Assembly (NCBI RefSeq): GCF_014524565.1
Contig: NZ_CP060139.1
Span: 2,549,501-2,613,500 of the forward strand
Direction of reading: 5' to 3'
Length of the DNA stretch: 64,000 bases
DNA from: Croceimicrobium hydrocarbonivorans
GTDB lineage: Bacteria > Bacteroidota > Bacteroidia > Flavobacteriales > Schleiferiaceae
The notes below the pieces were generated by a model. That model searched no databases, was not told where the DNA came from, and worked only from the letters and a program-made list of their open reading frames with translations. Below are positions 9,144 through 17,528 of the stretch, in pieces (within the stretch, counting starts at the first letter, position 1; the number at the start of each line of letters is the position of its first letter). The translations under genes were made by a program, and so were the position numbers.

Positions 9144-10184
9144 ATGAAATATTTTCGAAAGATCGCAACCTCAGTTTGTCTCCTTGGCCTCGTTGGAAGC
9201 GCGTATGCGGGTAACCCCCAACGTGCAGGACAAGCAGGTGCTCCCGAATTATTAATCAACCCTTGGGCTCGTTCCTCTGGTTGGGGTGGAGTTAACATTG
9301 CTGGAGTATCTGGTGTGGAGTCCAGTTTTTTAAACATTGCTGGAATTGCAAATACAAATGGAACCGAGGTTTCCTTTGTGAACACCCAATGGTTAGTAGG
9401 TGCCGGAATTGGTATTAATGCTGCGGGCTTTAATCAGTCTGTTGGTGATAATGGGGTTTTAGCCGCCAATTTCGTATCCTTTGACTACGGTTCCTGGCAA
9501 CGTACTACCGTTAATAACCCTGAAGGTGGAGTAGGTGAGGTTAGTCCTTCTACAGCCATTATCGGTTTGGGTTATGCCCAGAAGTTTACGGAGTCTATTC
9601 GTGGTGGGGTAAACATTAAAATCTACACTACCAGTATTGTGGATATGAGTGTAACCTCTGCCAGCGTAGATGCCGGTGTACAATATGTAACTGGTGCCCG
9701 TGATCAGGTGAAATTTGGTATTACCTTGAAGAATATCGGTCCTGCGGCTCGTTACGATGGTGAAGGACAGTCCCTCACTTTAGTAGTGCCTCAGGGAGGT
9801 TATTCTCAGGAATACAATGAACGCAGTGAGTCCTTCGAATTACCAGCTACCCTATCTATCGGTGGTAGCTATGATTTCGAATTCGATCAACAGCGATTAA
9901 CTGTAGCCGGTGCTTTCCAGTCTAACTCTTTCGAGAAGGACATTTATACCTTTGGTGCTGAATATTCATTCAAGGAGATTGTATCGGTTCGAGCCGGTTA
10001 TAATTTCTTCGATGACCGTTCTTACGCAAAAAGCACTACTGTGTTTAATGGAATCACTGCTGGATTATCCTTCGATATTCCACTATCCAAAGACAATGAC
10101 AATTCTTTCCAATTGGATTACGCTTACCGTAGCACCGACTTCTTTAGTGGAGTTCATAGCATCGGAGTATCCATCCTGCTCTAA
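9144..10184 (+). CDS. PorV/PorQ family outer-membrane protein
   Basis: The protein has 346 residues. A 22-residue signal peptide (ending SAYA) is followed by AGAPELLINPWARSSGWGG, the characteristic opening of PorV/PorQ (UPF0164-like) barrels, and by alternating strands to the C-terminus (GVSILL). PorV in T9SS binds cargo at the outer membrane and hands it to the sortase-like attachment complex; family paralogues are often encoded beside their presumed cargo. This copy is the third gene of the receptor/giant-protein cassette, so a cargo-specific role for the 1364-residue protein is my inference. It is not necessarily the core PorV of the cell, since other T9SS genes are not in the window. Confidence 0.87.
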   Translation: MKYFRKIATSVCLLGLVGSAYAGNPQRAGQAGAPELLINPWARSSGWGGVNIAGVSGVESSFLNIAGIANTNGTEVSFVNTQWLVGAGIGINAAGFNQSVGDNGVLAANFVSFDYGSWQRTTVNNPEGGVGEVSPSTAIIGLGYAQKFTESIRGGVNIKIYTTSIVDMSVTSASVDAGVQYVTGARDQVKFGITLKNIGPAARYDGEGQSLTLVVPQGGYSQEYNERSESFELPATLSIGGSYDFEFDQQRLTVAGAFQSNSFEKDIYTFGAEYSFKEIVSVRAGYNFFDDRSYAKSTTVFNGITAGLSFDIPLSKDNDNSFQLDYAYRSTDFFSGVHSIGVSILL

Positions 10185-10215
10185 TTAGCAGCGGAAAGAA
10201 TCGAATAATTTTAGA

Positions 10216-10223
10216 TATCTTTG
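10216..10223 (+). promoter_or_regulatory. Candidate -7 element upstream of greA
   Basis: TATCTTTG is an exact match to TAnnTTTG, 54 bases before the greA ATG. No clear TTTG is found 19-21 bases upstream. If used, transcription would begin near 10230, at the foot of the inverted repeat 10228-10258. Confidence 0.45.
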
Positions 10224-10227
10224 CCAA

Positions 10228-10258
10228 GCAGAAAAGACCTCATTGAGGTCTTTTCTGC
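10228..10258 (+). terminator. Perfect 14-bp hairpin between the PorV-like gene and greA
   Basis: Arms 10228-10241 and 10245-10258 are perfectly complementary (GCAGAAAAGACCTC) with a 3-base loop, followed by GTTTT. It can serve as the terminator of the receptor/PorV cassette. It also lies between a possible greA -7 element and the greA start, so it could instead form the greA leader hairpin. Confidence 0.7.
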
Positions 10259-10276
10259 GTTTTAATCTATAGAAGA

Positions 10277-10750
10277 ATGGGAGTAAGTTATTACAGTAAA
10301 GAAGGTTTAGAGAAGCTCAAAAAGGAATTAGAGCAGATGAAGAGTATTGAGCGTCCCAAAATCTCTCAGCAAATCGCTGAAGCCAGAGATAAGGGTGATC
10401 TTTCTGAGAACGCCGAATACGATGCTGCTAAAGAAGCTCAAGGTTTGCTGGAAATGAAGATTAGCAAGCTGGAAGAAACCTTGTCTAATGCGCGTTTAAT
10501 GGACACCTCAAAGATCGATACCAGCAAAGTAATGGTATTGTCTACGGTGACCATCAAAAACAAGCGTAATGGTGCGCAAATGACTTACAAGCTGGTTAGC
10601 GAAAGTGAGGCCGATCTTAAAAGCGGTAAGATTTCCATCAGCAGCCCTATTGGCAAAGGTCTTTCTGGTAAGCATGTTGGTGAAACTGCAGAGATCCAAA
10701 CCCCTGCTGGTAAAATGGAATTTGAGATATTAGATATCAAATTCGATTAA
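10277..10750 (+). CDS. greA: Transcription elongation factor GreA
   Basis: The 157-residue length and domain order match GreA: an N-terminal coiled coil (about 1-75) with the conserved ARDKGDLSENAEYDAAKEAQ block at its tip, then an FKBP-like C-terminal domain with SPIGKGLSGKHVGE. GreA enters the RNA polymerase secondary channel and stimulates cleavage of backtracked transcripts through acidic residues in the coiled-coil tip. The HIT-family gene starts one base after its stop, so the two are cotranscribed. Confidence 0.97.
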   Translation: MGVSYYSKEGLEKLKKELEQMKSIERPKISQQIAEARDKGDLSENAEYDAAKEAQGLLEMKISKLEETLSNARLMDTSKIDTSKVMVLSTVTIKNKRNGAQMTYKLVSESEADLKSGKISISSPIGKGLSGKHVGETAEIQTPAGKMEFEILDIKFD

Positions 10751-10751
10751 T

Positions 10752-11147
10752 ATGCCCAGCATCTTTAGCAGAATTATTCAAGGTGAATTGCCTTCCTACA
10801 AAATCGGAGAAACCGAAGAAGCCTACGCATTTTTAGATATCTCTCCTTTGCATTCCGGTCATACTTTGGTAGTGCCGAAAAAGGAAGTCGATTACCTTTT
10901 CGATCTGCCAGATCAGGATTACCAAGCTTTAATGGCCTTTTCCAAGAAAGTGGCTCATGCAGTTGGCAAAGCCGTACCCTGCAAAAGAGTTGGGGTAGCC
11001 GTAATTGGTCTCGAGGTTCCTCATGCTCACGTACATCTTATTCCCATAGATAATGTGAGCGACATCGACTTTAGTCGTCCCAAAATGCAGTTTAGTGCTG
11101 AGGAAATGGAAGCGGTGGCCACTAAGATTAAATCCTATCTCGACTAA
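10752..11147 (+). CDS. HIT family nucleotide hydrolase/transferase
   Basis: This 131-residue protein begins with SIFSRIIQGELPSYKI, typical of Hint/PKCI-type HIT proteins, and carries the active-site histidine triad PHAHVHLIP. Members hydrolyse nucleoside phosphoramidates or related adenylated compounds; the natural substrate here cannot be told. It follows greA with a one-base gap, a common Bacteroidota arrangement. Its TAA stop is interlocked with the stop of the convergent ruvC gene (4-bp overlap, 11144-11147). Confidence 0.95.
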   Translation: MPSIFSRIIQGELPSYKIGETEEAYAFLDISPLHSGHTLVVPKKEVDYLFDLPDQDYQALMAFSKKVAHAVGKAVPCKRVGVAVIGLEVPHAHVHLIPIDNVSDIDFSRPKMQFSAEEMEAVATKIKSYLD

Positions 11148-11698
11148 GCCTTACGATCCGGATTAGCGCGTAAGAATTGCTCCCAGTTTTTCGCCTTAGT
11201 CCCTCCTAAAACAGGATTGCTGGCCTGATAGTGATGGCAAAGCGCTACGGCTAAGGCATCCGAAGCATCTAAATAGCGCGTTTCAATTTTATGTCCGAAA
11301 CTGCGCTCCAGCATTGCATATACTTGCTCCTTACTCGCACTTCCCTTACCAGTAATACTTTGTTTGATTTTACGAGGCGAATATTCTTCTACCGGAATAT
11401 TTTTAGAAAGCGCAGCGGCCATTACCACTCCTTGAGCCCGACCTAATTTAAGCATACTCTGCACGTTCTTACCAAAGAAAGGTGCTTCTACCGCCATTTC
11501 ATCGGGAAGGAATTTTTCAATAATCTCGGAACTGCTCTCAAAGATTTGTTTGAGACGTAGAATGGGGGTGTCTGCCAGTTTGAACTTGATACTTCCCAAA
11601 TCAATCATCTTAAAGGATTTCCCTTGTACTTCAATAATTCCGTAGCCCATGATTTGGGTTCCTGGGTCAATGCCGAGAATGATCTTTTCCTTGCTCAT
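11144..11698 (-). CDS. ruvC: Holliday junction resolvase RuvC
   Basis: The protein has 184 residues of the RNase H-like fold. The four catalytic acids are visible in their expected contexts: D11 in GIDPGTQIMGYG, E71 in VEAPFFGKN, and D144 and D147 in LDASDALAVALCHH. RuvC cuts four-way junctions at the end of recombinational repair, working with RuvAB, which is not in this window. It converges on the HIT gene with a 4-bp stop-stop overlap. Confidence 0.97.
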   Translation of the reverse strand: MSKEKIILGIDPGTQIMGYGIIEVQGKSFKMIDLGSIKFKLADTPILRLKQIFESSSEIIEKFLPDEMAVEAPFFGKNVQSMLKLGRAQGVVMAAALSKNIPVEEYSPRKIKQSITGKGSASKEQVYAMLERSFGHKIETRYLDASDALAVALCHHYQASNPVLGGTKAKNWEQFLRANPDRKA

Positions 11699-11746
11699 CA
11701 GGCCAAATTTAATGCTTTACCTTTGAGCACCTAGCACTCTATACTG

Positions 11747-12835
11747 ATGCTCCTTCTCATCCTTTTGGGCCTTAGCTTCTTATATCATGCGCAAATTGTT
11801 TTTTTGGCATGGGGATTACGAACGCGGATTCCTAAAATCAAGAGAATTGAGATGGCTCAAACTTCTGTGGCCATACTCATTGTGCATCGCAATGAACCGG
11901 AAGCTCTGGTTTCTTGTTTAAAGCATTTGCAAGAGGCCGAAAAACCCTCATCGAAATGGCCCATTTATGTGCTGGACGACCATAGCTCTAGTCAGTATAC
12001 AAAAGAGCTGGAAAAGATTCGTCAGAATTTTGAGGTGAAGATTGTTCCAAGTGAAGCTCTAGCCGGGAAGAAGAATGCATTGGCCTGGTTCTTACCGCAG
12101 ATGAAGGAGGAATTTGTTTTGCAAACCGATGCAGATTGTGAAGTCGATTCGGATTTTCTTATTGCGATTGAAGCTCATTTGGCTAGACAGGAGCCGGATG
12201 TGATTGTAGCCAGAGTGCGAATGTTCCCCACTAGAAATTGGTGGTCGAGGCTGGCGGCATTAGATCATATGGCCCTGCAATTGGTAACCTTTAGTGCCCT
12301 AAATCAAGGGAAGCTGGTAATGGCTGCCGGAGCGGCAATGGCTTATCGTCCCAAAGATTATTTACGGCATCAAGAACTCGGGAAGGCCTGGGCCGGGGGA
12401 GAGGATACATTCTTTACTCAGGCTATGGCTAAGGAAGGTGCTAAAATTGTAGCCGAGCCTCATTATGGGGTGAACACTCCTGCTCCAGAAAACTTTAAGG
12501 CCTTAGTAAGACAGCGAATTCGCTGGGGCGCTAAGAGTGTGGATTACCCTAGCCTATTGGCTAAAAGTTTAGCCGCCTCTGTGGCTTTAATAAATCTCGG
12601 AATCGTGCTAGGGATTATCCTATCGCCCTTCTTTGAAATAAACGGATTCCTTTGGTACTTCTGGCTGTATAAAATTGGCTGGGATGCCTTTTTATTGCAA
12701 CGATTTGCCGCCCTTTACGGCGGATCGGGCTTATTACGAGGCTATTTAATTTTAGCCTTGCTCTATCCCTTTTTTATTGCCCTGGTCATCCTGTTAATGC
12801 CCTTTTCGTCTAAGAAGAAATGGTTAGCCTCTTAA
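11747..12835 (+). CDS. Membrane-bound family 2 glycosyltransferase
   Basis: This 362-residue protein has an N-terminal transmembrane helix, a GT-A domain with the metal and donor motifs VLDDHSS and TDADCEVDSD, the later acidic motif GGEDTFF and the QRIRW (QxxRW) signature of processive GT2 enzymes. Three or so hydrophobic segments at the C-terminus (from about 275) anchor it in the membrane. The family uses nucleotide sugars to make polysaccharides or lipid-linked glycans; the acceptor is unknown. It stands alone on the plus strand and overlaps the convergent channel gene by 12 bp. Confidence 0.92.
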   Translation: MLLLILLGLSFLYHAQIVFLAWGLRTRIPKIKRIEMAQTSVAILIVHRNEPEALVSCLKHLQEAEKPSSKWPIYVLDDHSSSQYTKELEKIRQNFEVKIVPSEALAGKKNALAWFLPQMKEEFVLQTDADCEVDSDFLIAIEAHLARQEPDVIVARVRMFPTRNWWSRLAALDHMALQLVTFSALNQGKLVMAAGAAMAYRPKDYLRHQELGKAWAGGEDTFFTQAMAKEGAKIVAEPHYGVNTPAPENFKALVRQRIRWGAKSVDYPSLLAKSLAASVALINLGIVLGIILSPFFEINGFLWYFWLYKIGWDAFLLQRFAALYGGSGLLRGYLILALLYPFFIALVILLMPFSSKKKWLAS

Positions 12836-14086
12836 GCCTCTAAAATCAGAACCACTCGGGTTTTGGAAGATATGAAGCTCAAAATGATCAACGGCAGCCA
12901 TGAGGTGATCCATAATATTGCTTTGAATCTGCTCATAATTGAGCCAGGCAATATCATTGCTAAAGCAATAAATCTCCAATGGCACTCCTAATTCCGTAGG
13001 CTGTAATTGGCGCACCATTAAAGTTTGATCCTGAGCAATACTAGGGTGTTCCGCTAGATAGCTTTCCATATAAATCCGGAAAACACCAATATTGGTGAGA
13101 TGCCTGCCATTTACCAAAACCGATTTATCCACCTTTTTGCTTTCATTGGATAGGCGGATTTCCTCATGACGTTTTTCCAAATAAGTCTTGATGCGTTCCA
13201 CCTTCAGCAGCTTTTTGTAAAGCTCATCATCTACAAACTTGATACTGTGGATGTCAATATTAAGACTACGCTTGATCCGCCGAACCCCCTGAGAAGTCAT
13301 GCCGCGCCAGTTCACAAAGCTGTCGCTGATAAAAGCATAGGTGGGTACTGTTGATATAGTCTTATCCCAATTTCGAACCTTTACCGTAGTAAGGTTGATT
13401 TCCGTAACATCCCCATCAGCGCCATATTTGGGCATACTTACCCAATCGCCAATACGCACCATATCATTACCCGAAATCTGGATGCTGGCTACCAAGCCTA
13501 AGATCGTATCTCGGAAGATGAGCAGAATAACTGCGGTGGCCGCGCCAAAGGTGGTGAGGATGGCCGTTGCACTTTTATCCACCAGATTCGATAAGATGAA
13601 AACACCTCCGGCAATGTACATGCAGATCATCGCCACCTGAATATAGCTGCTTACCGGCTTGCCTTCAAATCGAGGAGAGCTAAGGCCGATGTGCTCTAAG
13701 GCCTTCAGGAATTTATGCCCCACATTTATGATGTTGATGATCATATAGGTGACCACCAATTTTTGCAGGAATTGAATCAGGCCAACCGATTCATCAAATA
13801 AATAGGGAAGTGAATAATAGATCACCAAGGCCGGCATGATATGAGCCAGCGATCTAAATACTCGCTTCTCGAGTAAAATATCATCGTATTGGTTTTTAGA
13901 ACGCTTTACATAGCGGGTAACGATTCGCAAAATGACTTTGCGGGCAATGAAATCCACTACCAAGCTAAGAAGCAGCACTAAAATAATATCGATACCTAAG
14001 GTGATGTATTCCACCCAATTGGTACCTAATCCCAAACCGGCCAACCACTCATGTGCCCAATGGTTTAGCACTACTTTATCATTCAT
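12824..14086 (-). CDS. MscS-family mechanosensitive channel (YbdG-like)
   Basis: In this 420-residue protein, four to five hydrophobic segments fill the first ~200 residues. The MscS core follows with GNDMVRIGDWVSMPKYGADG and VKVRNWDKTISTVP, then a large cytoplasmic domain. The insertion after the beta domain and the length fit the YbdG/MscM group rather than the shorter MscS. Such channels open under membrane tension during osmotic downshock. The start is 27 bases after the DUF4249 lipoprotein stop, so it may be read through from the TonB-receptor promoter upstream. Confidence 0.93.
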   Translation of the reverse strand: MNDKVVLNHWAHEWLAGLGLGTNWVEYITLGIDIILVLLLSLVVDFIARKVILRIVTRYVKRSKNQYDDILLEKRVFRSLAHIMPALVIYYSLPYLFDESVGLIQFLQKLVVTYMIINIINVGHKFLKALEHIGLSSPRFEGKPVSSYIQVAMICMYIAGGVFILSNLVDKSATAILTTFGAATAVILLIFRDTILGLVASIQISGNDMVRIGDWVSMPKYGADGDVTEINLTTVKVRNWDKTISTVPTYAFISDSFVNWRGMTSQGVRRIKRSLNIDIHSIKFVDDELYKKLLKVERIKTYLEKRHEEIRLSNESKKVDKSVLVNGRHLTNIGVFRIYMESYLAEHPSIAQDQTLMVRQLQPTELGVPLEIYCFSNDIAWLNYEQIQSNIMDHLMAAVDHFELHIFQNPSGSDFRGLRG

Positions 14087-14113
14087 GCGAAAGCTTTGAG
14101 CAAAGCTACAATT

Positions 14114-14998
14114 TTAGGGCTGATAGCGAATTCCATTACGGCTGCTTCCTACCACCTGAAAGTATCCGAAAGCATAAGTGTTAGGTTCGTTTTCCTTGTG
14201 AATATTCCCCAATACCAAGGCAGGAGGAGCATCGAAAGGAGAGCCGGTTTGCACTTGCGAATTCAATACTTGCATATAATCGAAAAACTCCGGAGAAACA
14301 GATTGCAATAAGACACCTAAACTATCCGCTTCTTCACCAGCTTCTGGTTCATCGAAGGGTCCGTAAATGGCGATGGGAGGAATAAAGCCTTGACCGAAAT
14401 AAATCCCATCAAAACCTTCATCGGAAATGAAGTTATTTTCTTGAGCGAAAATGGAGTCATTCAAATTGCGAATCACCCGGTAGTAATCGCCTTCTCCAGG
14501 AAGGTCGCCGAAATACATCAAGGCATAATCGCCTTCAAAAAAGGCTTGCGGAGTCGTATTGCGATTGAGGGTTCTTTGCTTCATCGAATCAATAGGAGGT
14601 ACTGGTCTCAAGGTATCTGCTGCACTAATCCAGGTGCCCGCAATCTTGTCCGGCACATCACCACTGATCTCAACTTTAATCTGGTAAGTAGCATTGAATT
14701 CGCCCAAGGTGGTACTCTCATATAAACCGGGAGTGCTGGTGCTTTCATCAAGCACAACTATTTCTTGGCCATCTTTTAGAAGACTAACGCGCGCCTCCTT
14801 AACAGGGATGAAGGGATTATTATCGAAATAAGCAGCAGTTTGACTCAATTTCACAAATACATTGCGATCATTGGTAATCACACCATCTACCACCAATTCG
14901 GGTTCTGAAGAATCCACATCAAGTTCCACCACATCGGTACAAGCCGAAATGCTGATCAATACTGTGAATACGAATAGGAATAAGGAAAACCTTTTCAT
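14114..14998 (-). CDS. DUF4249 domain lipoprotein
   Basis: The 294-residue protein has a lipoprotein signal peptide with the modified Cys at residue 20 (ISISAC). The mature part begins VVELDVDSSEPELVVDGVIT, the usual entry into the DUF4249 domain, and continues as a beta-rich surface protein. DUF4249 proteins of Bacteroidota are nearly always encoded directly after a TonB-dependent receptor, as here (2-base gap), and probably sit on the receptor at the cell surface in the way SusD does on SusC. The transported ligand is not known. Confidence 0.93.
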   Translation of the reverse strand: MKRFSLFLFVFTVLISISACTDVVELDVDSSEPELVVDGVITNDRNVFVKLSQTAAYFDNNPFIPVKEARVSLLKDGQEIVVLDESTSTPGLYESTTLGEFNATYQIKVEISGDVPDKIAGTWISAADTLRPVPPIDSMKQRTLNRNTTPQAFFEGDYALMYFGDLPGEGDYYRVIRNLNDSIFAQENNFISDEGFDGIYFGQGFIPPIAIYGPFDEPEAGEEADSLGVLLQSVSPEFFDYMQVLNSQVQTGSPFDAPPALVLGNIHKENEPNTYAFGYFQVVGSSRNGIRYQP

Positions 14999-15000
14999 GA

Positions 15001-17376
15001 TTAGAAGTTAAAGTTCCAGGTTACTGATGGGATGATGGTGCCGAAGATGGATAATTGCACCGCTTGCGTATTCAAATTGGTAGTGGTTGCGCCGTTGGCA
15101 TTATCTTGTTGTTCGAAGTAAATCGAATAAGCATTTCGGCGAGCGTAAACATTGTAAATACCAATCGACCAGGATGAATAGAATTTTTTGCCTTCCACCT
15201 TAGGAGGAGTATAGTTTGCTGAAAGGTCCAAGCGATGGTAGTCCGGAATGCGATACGAATTGCGGTCGCGGTAAATCGGAACCACATAGTCTTCAATTTG
15301 GAATTTACCCTCTGGAGGGGTAATTGGGCGACCGGTTTGGTAAGTGAAGTTTAAGCCAATATCCCATTTCTTGGTCAACTGATAATTCAATACCACGGAG
15401 ATATCATGGCGCTTATCGTAATTGGCAGGATACCATTCGCCGGCATTAATAGCCTGCATAGGATTAACTCCTTCTACCTTTAATTCGGTTTTAGAAAGGG
15501 TATAGCTCACCCAGCCTTTTAGGCGACCTTGTTGCTTGCGCAGATAAAACTCCAAACCGTAGGATCTGCCAATACCGGAAAGAATCTCGGTTTCAATGGT
15601 TTCATTGAAGATGAGTTCTGCACCATTGCGATAATCCACAATATTTTGAAAATCCTTGTAATAGCCTTCAAGGGAGAACTCATATTGATTGTCCATGAAG
15701 TTCTGGAAATAGCCTGCGGCCACCTGATTTACCGTAGCGGGTTTAATATGCATTCCCGCCGGACGATATAAATCTACCGGAGTAGGAGCGGTGGTATTGC
15801 TGATAAGGTGTATGTACTGACGGGTACGGTTATAGCTCAGCTTCACACTTTTTTCGTCATCAATGCGATAGTTCAAAGCAATACGTGGTTCCAAACCTTC
15901 CAAGCCATTATAGGCTTTAATCACTTCACCTGATCCATAAGTGCGAGTTTCAACAACTTCATCTACTTCTGGTAAATCCTGATTTTGGTAGATATTCTTT
16001 ACCTGCGAGCCCAGGTTGTAGAAAGAGGAGTAACGCAAGCCATATTGCAAGGTGAAGAGCGGGCTGAATTTGTACTCATGACTGAAATACAAGGAAGGCT
16101 CCAAAGCATATTCCTCTTGTAATTTCATTTCTACCGTACCAGTGATGGTGCCAGGCTTGAAGCGGTAGTAAATACCTTCCATACCAAATTCGAATTCGCT
16201 CTTGGCATTGGCATACCAGGTATATTGATTTTTGAAATGGTAATCCTGAATGGTAGATTCTAAACGAAAATTAAAGGCATCATCTTCCGGGGTACCCAGG
16301 GCATAGGTGTAATCACTAAATATCAAAGTGAAGTTGGAGAATAACTGATCACTAAAGAGGTGATTCCAGCGTAAGGAAGTGGTAGCATTCCCCCAATTAA
16401 AACCAAAGAGATCATTAATTTCAAAAATATCTCGACCATAATAACCACTGAGGTAGAGACGGTCTTTATCGCCCAGAATGTAATTCAGTTTGGCATTGAA
16501 GTCGTAGAAATACAAAGTGTTTTGCGAAAGGGCTTCATTAGGGCTTAGTCCTAAAAAGATATCGGCATAAGAGCGGCGGCCGGCAAACATAAAAGCAGAC
16601 TTTTCTTTTACCAGGGGACCCTCCACCAAAAGACGTGAAGAGAGCAATCCAATACCGCCGGTGCCGGAAAACTCACGGTTATTGCCATCCTTCTGACGTA
16701 CATCAACCACCGAGCTTAATCGTCCACCATAGCGAGAGGGGATTCCACCTTTGTAAAGCTTAACATCCTTAACGGCATCAGCATTAAAGATGGAGAAGAA
16801 ACCAAAGAGGTGTGAGGAATTGTAAATAGGAGCTTCATCCAAAAGAATCAAGTTTTGATCGGTATTACCACCTCGAACATTGAAACCGTTTGAGGCTTCC
16901 CCCACTGTGCTAATACCTGGCAAAAGGGTTAAGCTGCGGATGATATCTACCTCACCCAAAAGGGCAGGCATTTTCTTCACATCCTTTACATCGAGTTGCG
17001 CCACACTCATTTCGACGCTGCTCACATTGCGGTCAATCTTCTCTGATTCAACTACAACTTCATCCAATTGAGTGCTGCTTTCTTTGAGCTCCCAATTGAG
17101 TTTTAGATTTTTGTCGAGAGTGATTTTTCGCTCTTGGCTGGTATATCCAATGTACTGAACACTAAAGGTGTAAGTGCCCGGAGGTAAGGAAATGGAATAA
17201 TAGCCGTAGCTGTTGGTGGAGGTGCCAGTGCCCTTTTCGGGGACCACAATGTTTACTCCAATTAGTTCTTCGCCGGTTCCGGCATCGCGGATATATCCGC
17301 TTAAGGTGAATAGATCATTTTGCCCTATTGCTGCGTTAGATAGCAGGATAAGGCAAAAGAGCAAAGCTCTTTTCAT
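15001..17376 (-). CDS. TonB-dependent receptor paired with DUF4249 lipoprotein
   Basis: The receptor has 791 residues. The signal peptide ends near residue 18 (NAAIG). A carboxypeptidase-regulatory-like domain (about 22-108, FTLSGYIRDAGTGEELIG) is followed by the plug (about 115-230, GFNVRGGNTDQNLILLDEA and GGIPSRYGGRLSSVVDVR) and a 22-stranded-type barrel ending SVTWNFNF. It energises uptake of an unidentified substrate and is the first gene of a likely operon with the DUF4249 lipoprotein and the MscS-type channel. A candidate -7 element lies at 17457-17464 on the same strand. Confidence 0.94.
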   Translation of the reverse strand: MKRALLFCLILLSNAAIGQNDLFTLSGYIRDAGTGEELIGVNIVVPEKGTGTSTNSYGYYSISLPPGTYTFSVQYIGYTSQERKITLDKNLKLNWELKESSTQLDEVVVESEKIDRNVSSVEMSVAQLDVKDVKKMPALLGEVDIIRSLTLLPGISTVGEASNGFNVRGGNTDQNLILLDEAPIYNSSHLFGFFSIFNADAVKDVKLYKGGIPSRYGGRLSSVVDVRQKDGNNREFSGTGGIGLLSSRLLVEGPLVKEKSAFMFAGRRSYADIFLGLSPNEALSQNTLYFYDFNAKLNYILGDKDRLYLSGYYGRDIFEINDLFGFNWGNATTSLRWNHLFSDQLFSNFTLIFSDYTYALGTPEDDAFNFRLESTIQDYHFKNQYTWYANAKSEFEFGMEGIYYRFKPGTITGTVEMKLQEEYALEPSLYFSHEYKFSPLFTLQYGLRYSSFYNLGSQVKNIYQNQDLPEVDEVVETRTYGSGEVIKAYNGLEGLEPRIALNYRIDDEKSVKLSYNRTRQYIHLISNTTAPTPVDLYRPAGMHIKPATVNQVAAGYFQNFMDNQYEFSLEGYYKDFQNIVDYRNGAELIFNETIETEILSGIGRSYGLEFYLRKQQGRLKGWVSYTLSKTELKVEGVNPMQAINAGEWYPANYDKRHDISVVLNYQLTKKWDIGLNFTYQTGRPITPPEGKFQIEDYVVPIYRDRNSYRIPDYHRLDLSANYTPPKVEGKKFYSSWSIGIYNVYARRNAYSIYFEQQDNANGATTTNLNTQAVQLSIFGTIIPSVTWNFNF

Positions 17377-17456
17377 TTTAACTTTAGTTTAGTTCGTTGC
17401 GTCAGACTAAGCTTAAAAAAAGAGCTTATTTTAGCCTGAATTCCTTTATGAAGCGG

Positions 17457-17464
17457 CAAAAGTA
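17457..17464 (-). promoter_or_regulatory. Candidate -7 element for the receptor/DUF4249 operon
   Basis: TACTTTTG, read on the minus strand, is an exact match to TAnnTTTG about 80 bases before the receptor ATG. No convincing TTTG is seen at the usual distance upstream. Confidence 0.45.
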
Positions 17465-17528
17465 AAGTCATTTCAAAAGCCCTTTGTAGAATTTGTTGAG
17501 TTTAACAAAGAATTAAGCAAGATATTAT

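Noticed and set aside
17482-17510. CTTTGT/ACAAAG inverted repeat upstream of the protease gene
   Set aside because: Only 6 bp per arm with a long AT-rich spacer; expected by chance in such sequence.
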